From assembly GCF_009601505.1 (NCBI RefSeq), contig NZ_WITC01000132.1, positions 1-39,323 of the forward strand: a stretch of DNA of 39,323 bases, in the 5' to 3' direction. This document shows positions 17,659 through 25,811 of the stretch, in pieces. The position numbers were made by a program, and so were the translations under genes. The notes under the pieces are model-generated. The model did no database searches. It saw nothing but the letters and a program-made list of their open reading frames with translations, and had not been told where the DNA came from. The DNA comes from Sinorhizobium terangae (lineage in GTDB: Bacteria; Pseudomonadota; Alphaproteobacteria; Rhizobiales; Rhizobiaceae). How positions within the stretch are numbered: position 1 is the stretch's first letter; every line of letters starts with the position of its first letter.

Positions 17659-18082
17659 GACGCAGCCTCCGTAGTTGGGGTGAAAGCGTATGCATCTTTC
17701 AGCCAGCGGTGCCCGTGCTGATGACCACTGATAGAACGGAGAATGCGCCTGAAACGAGGCATTTGGAAGGCCCCTCCTCAGGTACGGCTTCCGCAGGACA
17801 GTACCCGTTTCTCAATATGCTATCTCACAGATACTGAAGCAGGCTAAGCCTCAATGCGGCTCGGCGTGAAACTACCAAGCGCAAAAAAGCCCCGGCTGGG
17901 GAGGCCGAGGCTTCTCTGAAATTTCGCACTGCAGCCGCCGTTTCGGAGGGGCCGGACGCGGCGCGGGCGAACGGGTGCCGGGCAGAATATTTCCCGACGC
18001 TGGTATTTTGCCACCGAGGCAAAGCCCTTAAAATCGCAAAATTTAAGGGGGTATCAAGGTCTCTTAGATGTCGAAGGGATTA
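17659..18082. other. Intergenic stretch with a terminator
   Basis: Apart from the terminator at 17883-17916 no gene is recognised. A minus-strand frame of 65 codons (17825-18022) runs through the hairpin and is unlikely to be real. The transcript ending at the terminator may be an RNA or the remnant of a gene cut off by the IS5 element to the right. Confidence 0.3.
17883..17916 (-). terminator. Intrinsic terminator, minus strand
   Basis: Read on the minus strand, GCCTCGGC and GCCGGGGC form an 8-bp stem (one G-U) around a short loop, followed directly by TTTTTT. This is a textbook Rho-independent terminator. It must serve a transcript coming from the right, where no intact gene lies before the IS5 element. 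Confidence 0.6.
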
Positions 18083-18931
18083 GGGCATAGACTCATAACG
18101 ACCTGATCCAGATGCGTGTCGCGGCTAACTTAATGGCAGCGAGAAAGTTGCGCGGGTCTTTGTCGTATCTGGTTGCGATGCCGCGGAACTGTTTGAGTTT
18201 GTTGAAGAAGCGCTCGATCAGATTGCGTTGGCGATAGACCCATGCGCTGAAGGGGAAGCTGGCCTTGCGGTTCCGTTTTGCTGGAATGTTGGCCCAAGCC
18301 CGTTTTTCTTTGGCCAAGTCTCGCAAGGCATTGGTGTCGTAGGCGCGGTCAGCAAGGAGGATCGCGCCTTCGCGCATGTCCTGCAGCGTCGGTTCTGCCA
18401 TCCGGTTGTCGTGGGCTTGCCCTGCTGTCAGATCAAGGCTGATCGGCCTGCCGTCGGCGTCGACGACCGCGTGGATTTTCGTCGTCAGGCCGCCGCGGGA
18501 ACGTCCCATGCAGCCATCGTTTTGATCCCCCTTTTTCCCGTGGCCGCATGCTGATGAACGCGGACACAGGAACTGTCGATCATGACGATGTCGCCGTCGA
18601 AGGCCTTTGCGATCTCACGCAAGACATGATCCCAAACACCGGCTTTTCTCCACCGCACGAAGCGGTTGTAGCAGGTGGTGTAAGGCCCATATCGCTCCGG
18701 TACGTCCGCCCAAGGCGAGCCTGTGCGGAACCGCCACAAAATGCCGTTGATCACCCGCCGGTCATCAACCCGCGGCACGCCGCGACTCTTGTTCGGCAAT
18801 AGGGGCTGAATAATCGCCCACTCGAAATCAGTCAGGTCGAAACGACGACGGGTCACGCAAGGCCTCCAAATCAAGGCCCCTTTGAATCATCTTCTTCCCG
18901 ATTACAAAAGTCCGTTTATGAGTTTGCGGCC
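18083..18931 (-). mobile_element. Complete IS5-family element (IS427-like)
   Basis: About 849 bp. The imperfect terminal repeats share GG-x-C-x-x-A-x-ACTCATAA: left end at 18083, right end at 18931 read on the minus strand. TA flanks both ends (18081-18082 and 18932-18933), a likely target duplication. Inside are two overlapping minus-strand frames of one DDE transposase joined by a -1 frameshift, the arrangement of the IS427 group. Unlike every other element in the window it is undamaged, so it is a recent arrival. Confidence 0.8.
18093..18856 (-). CDS. IS5-family transposase, made by -1 frameshifting
   Basis: OrfA starts with GTG at 18856 (MTRRRFDLTDFEWAIIQPLL, GGAGG upstream; a longer TTG start at 18874 is less likely) and reads to 18485. 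OrfB occupies the -1 frame (MGRSRGGLTTKIHAVVDADG) to 18093. The slippery run is GGGAAAAAGGGGG near 18528-18540; slipping there gives the fusion GKKGDQNDGCMGRSRGG. Catalytic residues are visible: Asp in IVMIDSSCVRVHQ, Asp in ILLADRAYDTNAL and Glu in RNLIERFFNKLKQFRG. It probably carries out cut-and-paste or copy-paste transposition of its own element. Confidence 0.85.
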
Positions 18932-19006
18932 TAGTTGGCTCTCGCCCTGCTTACGACATCTCACTTGCGATCGGCCGCTCTCGGGGGGATCAACGGAACA
19001 TCGGGG

Positions 19007-19438
19007 CTATCTTTTGCGAACGGGAGGCCCGGCATCCGCGGGCGGTTTCCTTCCCAAGCCGGTCGCGCGCGCAAGTTCAGAGCGCTGTCGAGCGTAATTC
19101 GGGGCTGTCATCGGGTAATCTGCTGGAAGCTTCCACTTCTCCCGATATTGTTCCGGGGTGAGACCGTACTTCGTCATCAGGTGCCGCTTCAAGGACTTGA
19201 ATTTTCCGCCATCCTCCAGGCAGATGATGAAGTCGTCGGTCACGGACTTCTTGATTGAAACGGCAGGGCGTTGTTCTTCGGTGGTGGACTCGGCTTTCGT
19301 TGGTAGAGAAGTTCCGCCCAGCGAGGCGTAGGTTTGCTGGATAAGATGCCGCAGATCGCCGGCGGGAACTACATTACGGCTCAAATACGCGGCCACGATA
19401 CGGCTGGTGAGCTCGAGTCTCCGTTCCCTTATGTCCAT
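19007..19438 (-). CDS. MucR/Ros-family transcriptional regulator
   Basis: 143 residues, the standard length, from the ATG at 19438 (MDIRERRLELTSRIVAAYLS). The N-terminal half has the oligomerisation segment. The C-terminal DNA-binding region reads FIICLEDGGKFKSLKRHL followed by GLTPEQYREKWKLPADYPM. In Agrobacterium Ros the zinc ligands are Cys-x2-Cys and two His; here the second Cys is Asp and the last His position is Tyr (TKYG), so this is a zinc-poor variant like those described in Mesorhizobium. MucR proteins regulate exopolysaccharide, motility and symbiosis genes by binding A/T-rich DNA. An open frame continues upstream but adds no domain. The ribosome site is weak (GGAA). Confidence 0.88.
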   Translation of the reverse strand: MDIRERRLELTSRIVAAYLSRNVVPAGDLRHLIQQTYASLGGTSLPTKAESTTEEQRPAVSIKKSVTDDFIICLEDGGKFKSLKRHLMTKYGLTPEQYREKWKLPADYPMTAPNYARQRSELARATGLGRKPPADAGPPVRKR

Positions 19439-19734
19439 ATGAGATTCCGTCAATGATCTTCTCCGTAGCCTGTGGTGATCGAAATTGAGTCGCGTAATTT
19501 GCAGGTATTTCGGCTGGAAGGAAGGCGATCCGAGAGGGACGAGTGAATTTATCGACAGCTTCCGGCCACTTATTCTTGATGCCCGGCCGCATTTTGGCCT
19601 CCGAAAATCTTTCCTGCTTTCTATGGTGATCACCAATTCGCTCCACTCACGGATCTCACCAATATGTACCGAGCGACGATGCCCGCCCAGCCCCGCGTCG
19701 CCTATCCAGGCCTCAAGCTCAAGAGTACGATAGT
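19439..19734. other. Intergenic stretch upstream of mucR-like gene
   Basis: Open frames on both strands without a recognisable family. A minus-strand frame near 19460-19600 (KNKWPEAVDKFTRPSRIAF) looks protein-like. The mucR-like promoter must lie here, but no clear box was identified. Confidence 0.3.
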
Positions 19735-19970
19735 GGCCAGTAACCGCGCGCTCGCTTTTGTCGCGTCAGGAAAACAAAGCGACTGATCGCCTGACGATCA
19801 TCCCCAAACGGATGAATGCGCTATTGGCCGCGGGTGCCGATACGACACCAACGACGGACGAGCGCAGAGCCACGGAAGAGATCTGGTTCGATCGACATCG
19901 GATGGCAGCGTGCCATGTTTCTGCTCGCGTCGATGCGCTGAACATAAAGGCGGGACCAATTCTGGGTCAT
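19735..19970 (-). pseudogene. WGR-domain protein remnant
   Basis: From a minus-strand ATG at 19970 the frame reads MTQNWSRLYVQRIDASRNMA, then IEPDLFRGSALVRRWCRIGT RGQ and a TAG. In another frame it continues IHPFGDDRQAIS and RQKRARGYWPL. These are the parts of a stand-alone WGR domain (R-W-G-R-I-G-T-x-G; ending K-R-x-R-G-Y). WGR domains bind nucleic acids and occur as small proteins on alpha-proteobacterial plasmids. The key Gly is Cys and there is both a stop and a frameshift, so the gene is dead. Confidence 0.6.
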
Positions 19971-20308
19971 GTTGCCCAGCTTGGCAGGACCAGGGTCGCA
20001 CGTCCAACGATATTTCTGAATCAATCCGCGCTGATCGATTCAAGAATTTGATGTGACGCTCGAGCATCAGCGCCGCGTCGGCTCTCGCGATAGACTGGGA
20101 GCCCGCCTGTGGGGATCCGCCGCTTGGATGGAGCGAAGCCGCCGGAGGCCTGAACGCGCTAACTCAATTGCGCCAAAGAGAGGGCCGGAGATTGAGTATT
20201 CAGCTTGAGCCAGTCTCCGTCGATGGACTGAATGCGAGGCGCTCCGTGCTGAAGGTGTAACGTGACCTTATTTGTCCTAACCACGAACCTCACGAAAGGA
20301 AGCGCAGC
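19971..20308. other. Intergenic stretch, no gene seen
   Basis: About 340 bp between the WGR fossil and an IS110 fossil. No frame with a recognisable domain and no RNA structure was noticed. Confidence 0.35.
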
Positions 20309-20440
20309 ATGAAATACTTCCCCGGGCTCGACGTGCCTGTCCCGGGATGAACGAAGTCTGCCGATGTTTCATGACGATCCCGGGTGTCGCTCCCGTCGGG
20401 CAATCGCCTACGCCGCGATGATCGACATTCTGTGCCGGTT
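20309..20440 (+). mobile_element. IS110-family remnant with internal deletion
   Basis: The ATG at 20309 opens MKYFPGLDVPVPG and a stop; the first residues match the conserved IS110 opening (MKYFxGLDVS). Within 20 bp the sequence jumps to NEVCRCFMTIPGVAPVG, the C-terminal signature (CRxxMTIPGVGP). About 600 bp of transposase has therefore been deleted in between. It is inactive. Confidence 0.6.
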
Positions 20441-20653
20441 TTAGTGGCAAAAGGATAGTCTAAACCGCTCGCGTCGACTATGCTCACCAGAGTTCGCGCG
20501 TTTAGAGCGGGTCGGGTATCCTAGCGAAACGGTGGAGCATCCGCCTGCTGCGACAATCTGTTCGGTCGAATGCGCGCACGCTATTCGCCCCCCGCTCATT
20601 GACTAATCCCGCGCCCATCGGCGAAGCTGTCGCGGTCTGAAAAAGGGGTAGCG

Positions 20654-20974
20654 ATGACTTGCGAGTGGCAGAGAACTCTCCTGGACGAGGAAGATCTTGC
20701 GAAACGAGCGTCGGCGACTGTGCCCAGAATACTGGCGCATCCAGCGGTCACCTTCGATCAGCTGGCTCGGCTTAGCGGCCACATCGACGACTGCATCGCA
20801 AGGCTCGGGCGCCTCATTGCCGACCTAGAAGTCGCTGGCACCGATCAGGCCTGGATCGACGCAGCCAAGGCTATACATCGGCTCTGGAGAAGCTTGGCGC
20901 TCGATGCGGCCGAGAGGGTGCGATCGTTCGAGACCGCTTCCCTTGATGTTCGAGATGCGTCGACCGAAAGATGA
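20654..20974 (+). CDS. Hypothetical protein, 106 aa
   Basis: The ATG is preceded by AAGGGG at about 7 nt. The protein begins MTCEWQRTLLDEEDLAKRAS and is rich in Leu, Ala, Asp and Arg with heptad-like spacing (QLARLSGHIDDCIARLGRLI). It is probably a small helical or coiled-coil cytosolic protein. I recognise no family. Codon use resembles the surrounding rhizobial genes. A further open frame starts in its stop codon (ATGA) but looks non-coding. Confidence 0.45.
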   Translation: MTCEWQRTLLDEEDLAKRASATVPRILAHPAVTFDQLARLSGHIDDCIARLGRLIADLEVAGTDQAWIDAAKAIHRLWRSLALDAAERVRSFETASLDVRDASTER

Positions 20975-21748
20975 CGGCGACCGGGGAGTTTCTGCTGTTC
21001 GGCAATAGTCCCGTTGGAGTCAGATTTTTGCGCCACCAATTCGTATTGCCGGGGCAGATGGTGAAACAGAAAAATGGAGAAAGAAATTTTCTTCTCGGCG
21101 CGGCGGAGGCGTCACAATCTTTCACGCTCACGCCCCGGCTGGCAACAGTGACTGTTTCGAGCGGTGGTATGAACGGCGCCTCGGCGGTTTACCCTTCCGG
21201 AAAGCCGCTCTCGATCCGGCGCCGCGAAGTGTCCGTGGGTTCTGAGCGCTGCAACTGCTTCGAAGTAGCGGACGTAGTAAAAGGCCCGATGATAGGCGAG
21301 CCTTCCCGATCTTGTCGGCAGTTCCGGCAATTCCTTTCTTTGGCCGCCGCCGCTGCTCCCACTGCGCGATTGCGTTCCATCAAACGTGCACTCCCCAGCA
21401 AGGCGGAGAGCTTCACAGCCGGCCAGCGGCGGCTCGTCGGGACTTCCGTTGCCTCCGCCGTTCGAGGGCGTCAGCGAGCAGCGGGATCAATGGGCTGTGA
21501 CCACCAGTCGACAGAATCAAACGCCGCCAATGCGCGAGGACACGCCGTCATCGGCTGTCGGTCAATCGCACGGCCGCTTTTGCTAGCCGTTCAATGCATC
21601 TAATGCGCGCCGACGTGGACAGGGCGATTAGGACCGGCATGGAGGATAGCAGTCGAAGAGACAAAGGGATAAAGGCGGCACTCGTCGTGACATTGCGCAG
21701 AGCACGGAAAAGCCTGCATAAGTCAGAGGTTTAATCGTGATTAGGACT
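20975..21748. other. Gene-poor stretch
   Basis: A 210-codon plus-strand frame (20971-21603) fills most of this region, but its translation is Ser/Arg/Ala-rich without any domain. Overlapping minus-strand frames are equally weak. I do not call a gene here. Confidence 0.3.
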
Positions 21749-21934
21749 ATGAAGAAGCGATCTGAGACAACGCCGGTGAAGGGCGGGTGGGTTAAGCGTG
21801 AAGCTGCCACAGGCCGTTTCATGGAGGTTGTCACGCACAAGGGTGCCGCCAAGGCAAGTGCAAAAACGGAGGCTACGGTCAGAGAAGCTTCGTCTAGGCG
21901 CAGTTCGGCGCTGAAGCGCCTGGCAGATCGCTAG
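21749..21934 (+). CDS. Small basic protein, 61 aa
   Basis: Starts MKKRSETTPVKGGWVKREAA and continues TGRFMEVVTHKGAAKASAKT, EATVREASSRRSSALKRLAD. It is strongly basic and carries a GGWVKR...TGRF(M/V)EV segment of a type I have seen in small hypothetical proteins of rhizobial replicons. The function is unknown. I take the ATG at 21749 over a GTG four codons earlier because TAGGA lies just upstream. It has a compact, clean frame and sits between gene-poor DNA and bioR. Confidence 0.6.
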   Translation: MKKRSETTPVKGGWVKREAATGRFMEVVTHKGAAKASAKTEATVREASSRRSSALKRLADR

Positions 21935-22121
21935 CCGTCGGCACTACAGGCTGACCTCGCGGGAGCAAACATCCCAAGCGGCGAAAAGGCCGCCATGGCA
22001 GCGGTCGCAAAACCACGTATCGCGACGACGTCTGCAGAATGTTTTGCTTGCCCCGCAGCCTTCGTTACTGGCTAGATCCGCGGCAATTCTCTGTTCGGCT
22101 CGACAGTGAGCCTGCTGCAAA

Positions 22122-22131
22122 TTATCTATAA
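22122..22131. promoter_or_regulatory. BioR box before bioR
   Basis: TTATCTATAA is a perfect match to the BioR operator consensus TTATMKATAA described for alpha-proteobacteria. It ends three bases before the bioR ATG (22135), so it must overlap the core promoter or start site, and implies autoregulation. Confidence 0.85.
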
Positions 22132-22134
22132 AAT

Positions 22135-22803
22135 ATGACCAATACGAACGAAGACACTATTGCCACCCGCATCAGCCGCATCCTTGCCGATCGGATTGTG
22201 ACGGGCGTACTGGAGCCGGGCACCAAGCTCCGGCAGGACCATATCGCCGAGGAGTTCGGAACGAGCCATGTGCCGGTGCGCGAAGCCTTCCGCAGGCTCG
22301 AAGCGCAGGGCCTTGCCGTCAGCGAACCGCGCCGTGGGGTGCGGGTCGCGTCCTTCAGCCTCAAGGAGGTTCGCGAGGTTGCGGAGATGCGAGCCGCGCT
22401 CGAAGTTCTGGCGCTTCGCCGTGCGGCTCCGCATCTGACGCCTTCGATCCTCGATGAGGCCGAGAAGGCGACGGCCGAGGCCGACACCGCCCCTGACCTG
22501 CGCTCCTGGGAGGATGCCAACCGGCGCTTCCATCGGCTGATTCTGACGCCTTGCGGCATGCCGCGCCTGCTTGCGGCCATCGACGATCTGCATGCGGTCA
22601 GCGCGCGCTTCCTGTTTGCAACCTGGCGGTCGGACTGGGAAGTCAAGCCAGACCACGACCATCGCTCGATTCTGGCCTACCTGCGTCAGGGCAAGACCGA
22701 GAACGCCGCCGCCGTGCTGGAGCGCCACGTCCAGAGGATCGGGCAAAAGCCGGTGAAAAACGCTTCCGGTCCCATGCGCGGCGCCTTCGCGATCATCGGC
22801 TGA
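22135..22803 (+). CDS. bioR: GntR-family biotin regulator BioR
   Basis: 222 residues, FadR/VanR-like GntR family. The N-terminal winged helix is ISRILADRIVTGVLEPGTKL, RQDHIAEEFGTSHVPVREAF, RRLEAQGL; the all-helical FCD ligand domain follows (EMRAALEVLALRRAAP, NRRFHRLIL, DHRSILAYLRQG). BioR represses biotin synthesis and uptake genes in Agrobacterium, Brucella and relatives. Both its own start and the bioB upstream region carry its box. There is no Shine-Dalgarno sequence before the ATG and the operator ends 3 nt upstream, which suggests a leaderless transcript. It lies 210 bp upstream of bioB in the same direction. Confidence 0.9.
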   Translation: MTNTNEDTIATRISRILADRIVTGVLEPGTKLRQDHIAEEFGTSHVPVREAFRRLEAQGLAVSEPRRGVRVASFSLKEVREVAEMRAALEVLALRRAAPHLTPSILDEAEKATAEADTAPDLRSWEDANRRFHRLILTPCGMPRLLAAIDDLHAVSARFLFATWRSDWEVKPDHDHRSILAYLRQGKTENAAAVLERHVQRIGQKPVKNASGPMRGAFAIIG

Positions 22804-22953
22804 CCGTCACGATTAGCAGATTGCATTTGCAGCATTTTCCGGTTCGGGGTGAGAGTGCGTCATCGGCGGAGGATAGATCCGCCGTCTCGCTTTAGTTGAA
22901 TTTGAGCGCCGGCTCGCCGTTTGGGCGGTTGCGTTGCCATTGATCGGAATAAA

Positions 22954-22963
22954 TTATAGATAA
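22954..22963. promoter_or_regulatory. BioR box before bioB
   Basis: TTATAGATAA, a perfect match to TTATMKATAA, 51 nt upstream of the bioB ATG and next to a similar ATCTATCTATAT string. BioR binding here would block transcription of the whole bioBFDAZ operon. Confidence 0.88.
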
Positions 22964-23014
22964 AAATGGAATCTATCTATATCGATCGTTGCGCGCAGAG
23001 GAGGATCTCTAGGA

Positions 23015-24034
23015 ATGCTCGACGCACAAGCATCAGGGACGGGATTGTGGCCGAAATCCAGGGTCGGGGCAGAGCGTTGGGCCACCGCCGAGGCAGAAAA
23101 AATCTATAATTTGTCGTTCAACGATCTCCTGTTCCGCGCCCAGTCTGTCCACCGAGCGCATTTCGATCCGAACGCCGTGCAGATGAGCCGACTCCTGTCC
23201 ATCAAGACCGGTGGGTGCGCGGAGGATTGCGGCTATTGCAGTCAGTCGGCGCATTATCCGACCGGGCTCAAGGCGTCGAAGCTGATGGAGGTCGAGCGGG
23301 TCATCGCGGAGGCGCGCAAGGCCAGGGAAGGCGGCGCGACGCGCTACTGCATGGGGGCCGCCTGGCGCAGCCCGAAGGAGCGCGACATGGAGGCGATCGT
23401 CGCCATGGTTCGCGGGGTGAAGGCGCTCGGGATGGAAACCTGCATGACCCTCGGCATGCTGTCGCCGGAACAATCGGGGCGGCTGTCGGATGCCGGGCTC
23501 GATTACTACAATCACAATATCGATACCTCGGAGCGCTTCTACGGCGAGATCATCACCACCCGCACCTTCTCCGACCGCCTGGAAACGCTTGCCAATGTTC
23601 GCGACGCGGGCATCAAGGTCTGCGCCGGCGGCATATTGGGGATGGGCGAAACGGTCGACGACCGGATCTCGATGCTGGTGACGCTCGCCAATCTTCCGGT
23701 GGCCCCGGAAAGCGTGCCGATCAACATGCTGATTCCCATTCCCGGATCGAAGGTCGCCGATGCGCCGCCGGTCGATCCGATCGATTTCGTCCGCACGATC
23801 GCGCTTGCCCGTATCCTGATGCCGCAGTCCCACGTCCGCCTCTCGGCCGGCCGCACCGATATGAGCGACGAGATGCAGGCGCTCTGTTTCTTCGCCGGAG
23901 CGAATTCGATCTTCGTCGGCGAGACGCTTCTGACTGCCGAGAATCCCGGCGAGGATCACGATGCGGCGCTGTTCCGCCGCCTCGGGCTGAAGCCGATGGA
24001 ACTGCAGCCGGCGGAAATGGAGCCGGCCGAATGA
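23015..24034 (+). CDS. bioB: Biotin synthase
   Basis: 339 residues, normal length. This radical SAM enzyme inserts sulfur into dethiobiotin, the last step of biotin synthesis. Residues ~65-80 hold KTGGCAEDCGYCSQSAHY, the CxxxCxxC motif of the [4Fe-4S] cluster. Cys residues of the second, sulfur-donating [2Fe-2S] cluster appear in RYCMGAAWRSP and ETCMTLGML, with the conserved YYNHNIDTS and VRLSAGR segments. AGGAGG precedes the ATG. The stop overlaps the bioF start (ATGA). It is the first gene of a five-gene operon with a BioR box upstream. Confidence 0.98.
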   Translation: MLDAQASGTGLWPKSRVGAERWATAEAEKIYNLSFNDLLFRAQSVHRAHFDPNAVQMSRLLSIKTGGCAEDCGYCSQSAHYPTGLKASKLMEVERVIAEARKAREGGATRYCMGAAWRSPKERDMEAIVAMVRGVKALGMETCMTLGMLSPEQSGRLSDAGLDYYNHNIDTSERFYGEIITTRTFSDRLETLANVRDAGIKVCAGGILGMGETVDDRISMLVTLANLPVAPESVPINMLIPIPGSKVADAPPVDPIDFVRTIALARILMPQSHVRLSAGRTDMSDEMQALCFFAGANSIFVGETLLTAENPGEDHDAALFRRLGLKPMELQPAEMEPAE

Positions 24035-25173
24035 GCAGGCGTGCTCTCGATGGGTACGAGAGGACGCTGCAGGGGCTCGCGCGCAAGGGGCGGCGCCGGG
24101 TGCTGCTTTCCCGAGGTGGGATTGATTTTACCTCGAACGACTATCTGGCGCTCGCCAACTCGCCGCGCCTCAAAGCGGCAATCGGCGCGGCTGTCGAGCG
24201 CGGCGTACCGGTTGGCGCGGGCGGATCGCGGTTGTTGCGCGGCAATCATCCGGAGCACGAGGCGCTCGAGGTCGAGGCGGCGGCATTCTTCGGCGCGGAT
24301 CGGGCGCTTTTTTTCGGCAGCGGCTATACCGCCAATGCCGCGCTGTTTTCGACCCTGCCGCAGCGCGACGACGTCATCGTCCATGACGGGTTGATCCATG
24401 CGAGCGTCCATGAGGGGATCGTCGCAAGCAAGGCGCAGGCGGTTGCCGTTAGGCACAATGATGTCGATGCCTTTGCCGACGCCATCCGTAAGTGGCGCGG
24501 CGCTGGCGGAAGAGGGCATCCATGGATTGCGGTTGAAAGCCTCTATTCGATGGACGGCGACCGGGCGCCGCTTATGGAACTTGCCGCACTCGCAGAAGAG
24601 CACGATGGCTTTCTGGTCATCGACGAGGCCCATGCCACCGGCGTTTTCGGTCCCGGCGGACGCGGCTTTTCGGCGGCGCTCGAAGGCCGGGAAAGTGTCG
24701 TGGTGCTGCATACCTGCGGCAAGGCGCTCGGCGTCTCCGGCGCGTTGCTCGGCGCCAACCGAATCCTTTGCGACTATCTCGTCAACCGCGCCCGCAGCTT
24801 CATCTATTCGACGGCGCCGTCGCCGCTGACGGCGGCCGCGGTTCGCGAGGCGTTGAAAATCGCCGCGGACGAACCGCAGCGCCGGGCGGAATTTGACGCG
24901 CTCAGCGCCTTTGCGAATGCCGCGCTCGCCGCAACGCTCGGCGTCGAAGGCAGCGGATCGCAGATCCTTCCGGTGATGATCGGTGACAATGCTCGGGCCG
25001 TGAGGATCGCGGCGCGCCTGCGCACGGAAGGCTTCGACATCCGCGCGATCCGCCCGCCGACGGTTCCCGAGGGCACGGCGCGGCTGAGGATCGCGATCAC
25101 GCTGAATGTCGACAGGCCGGCGATCAAGCACATGCTGGAACGCCTGAAGGTCGCGATGGCGGAGGAACGATGA
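24031..25173 (+). CDS. bioF: 8-amino-7-oxononanoate synthase
   Basis: 380 residues. PLP enzyme that condenses a pimeloyl thioester with L-alanine to give KAPA. Seen here: FTSNDYLALANSPRL, the GAGGSRLLRGNH substrate loop, FFGSGYTANAAL, VIDEAHATGVFGPGGRG (PLP-contacting Asp and His) and the Schiff-base lysine in HTCGKALGVSGA. The ATG at 24031 overlaps the bioB stop by 4 nt; the same frame is open far upstream through bioB but that is shadow. The stop overlaps bioD. All hallmark residues are intact. Confidence 0.97.
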   Translation: MSRRALDGYERTLQGLARKGRRRVLLSRGGIDFTSNDYLALANSPRLKAAIGAAVERGVPVGAGGSRLLRGNHPEHEALEVEAAAFFGADRALFFGSGYTANAALFSTLPQRDDVIVHDGLIHASVHEGIVASKAQAVAVRHNDVDAFADAIRKWRGAGGRGHPWIAVESLYSMDGDRAPLMELAALAEEHDGFLVIDEAHATGVFGPGGRGFSAALEGRESVVVLHTCGKALGVSGALLGANRILCDYLVNRARSFIYSTAPSPLTAAAVREALKIAADEPQRRAEFDALSAFANAALAATLGVEGSGSQILPVMIGDNARAVRIAARLRTEGFDIRAIRPPTVPEGTARLRIAITLNVDRPAIKHMLERLKVAMAEER

Positions 25174-25811
25174 TGACACTTCGCATCGTGATCACCGGCA
25201 CCGATACCGGCATCGGCAAGACGGTCTTTGCCGCTGCACTCACCGATGCCCTTGCTGGCTGCTACTGGAAGCCGGTGCAGGCCGGGCTCGACGGTGAAAC
25301 GGACAGTGAGACCGTCGGGCGGCTCGGCCGGATAAAGGCTTGCCGCATCCTGCCGGAGGCCTACAGGCTCGCCACGCCCGCCTCGCCGCACCTCGCCGCC
25401 AGGCTCGACGGCGTGACGATCCTGCCGGAAGGCCTCTCCCCGCCTGAGACCGACGCGCCGCTCGTCATCGAAGGGGCAGGCGGACTGCTGGTGCCGCTGA
25501 CGGAGCGGACGGTCTTTGCCGATGTCTTTCAGCGCTGGCGGATTCCGGTCGTCCTCTGCGCCCGCACCGGATTGGGCACGATCAATCACACGCTGCTGTC
25601 GCTCGAAGCGCTGCGCGTCCGGTCGATTTCGGTTCTCGGCGTCGCCTTCATCGGCGACGAGCAGGCGGATACGCAAAGCACGATCGCAGAACTGGGGCGC
25701 GTCCGCATTCTCGGGCGGCTGCCGCGGCTCACCCGGCTGACGCCGGATGCCCTGCGGCGGGCCTTTCGCGAGCATTTCGAGGTAAACCATTTCCGCGAGG
25801 CGCTGGCATGA
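25170..25811 (+). CDS. bioD: Dethiobiotin synthetase
   Basis: 213 residues. ATP-dependent carboxylase that closes the ureido ring of dethiobiotin from DAPA and CO2. Shows the P-loop GTDTGIGKTVFAA, the KPVQAG segment, EGAGGLLVPL and ARTGLGTINHTLLSLEAL. GGAGGA precedes tandem ATG codons at 25170 and 25173; either could start. It overlaps bioF and bioA by 4 nt each, so the operon is translationally coupled throughout. Confidence 0.96.
   Translation: MMTLRIVITGTDTGIGKTVFAAALTDALAGCYWKPVQAGLDGETDSETVGRLGRIKACRILPEAYRLATPASPHLAARLDGVTILPEGLSPPETDAPLVIEGAGGLLVPLTERTVFADVFQRWRIPVVLCARTGLGTINHTLLSLEALRVRSISVLGVAFIGDEQADTQSTIAELGRVRILGRLPRLTRLTPDALRRAFREHFEVNHFREALA

Noticed and set aside
20971..21603. 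A 210-codon open frame starting in the stop of the preceding gene.
   Set aside because: The translation is Ser/Arg/Ala-rich with no domain, and overlapping minus-strand frames are equally open; it reads like non-coding high-GC DNA.
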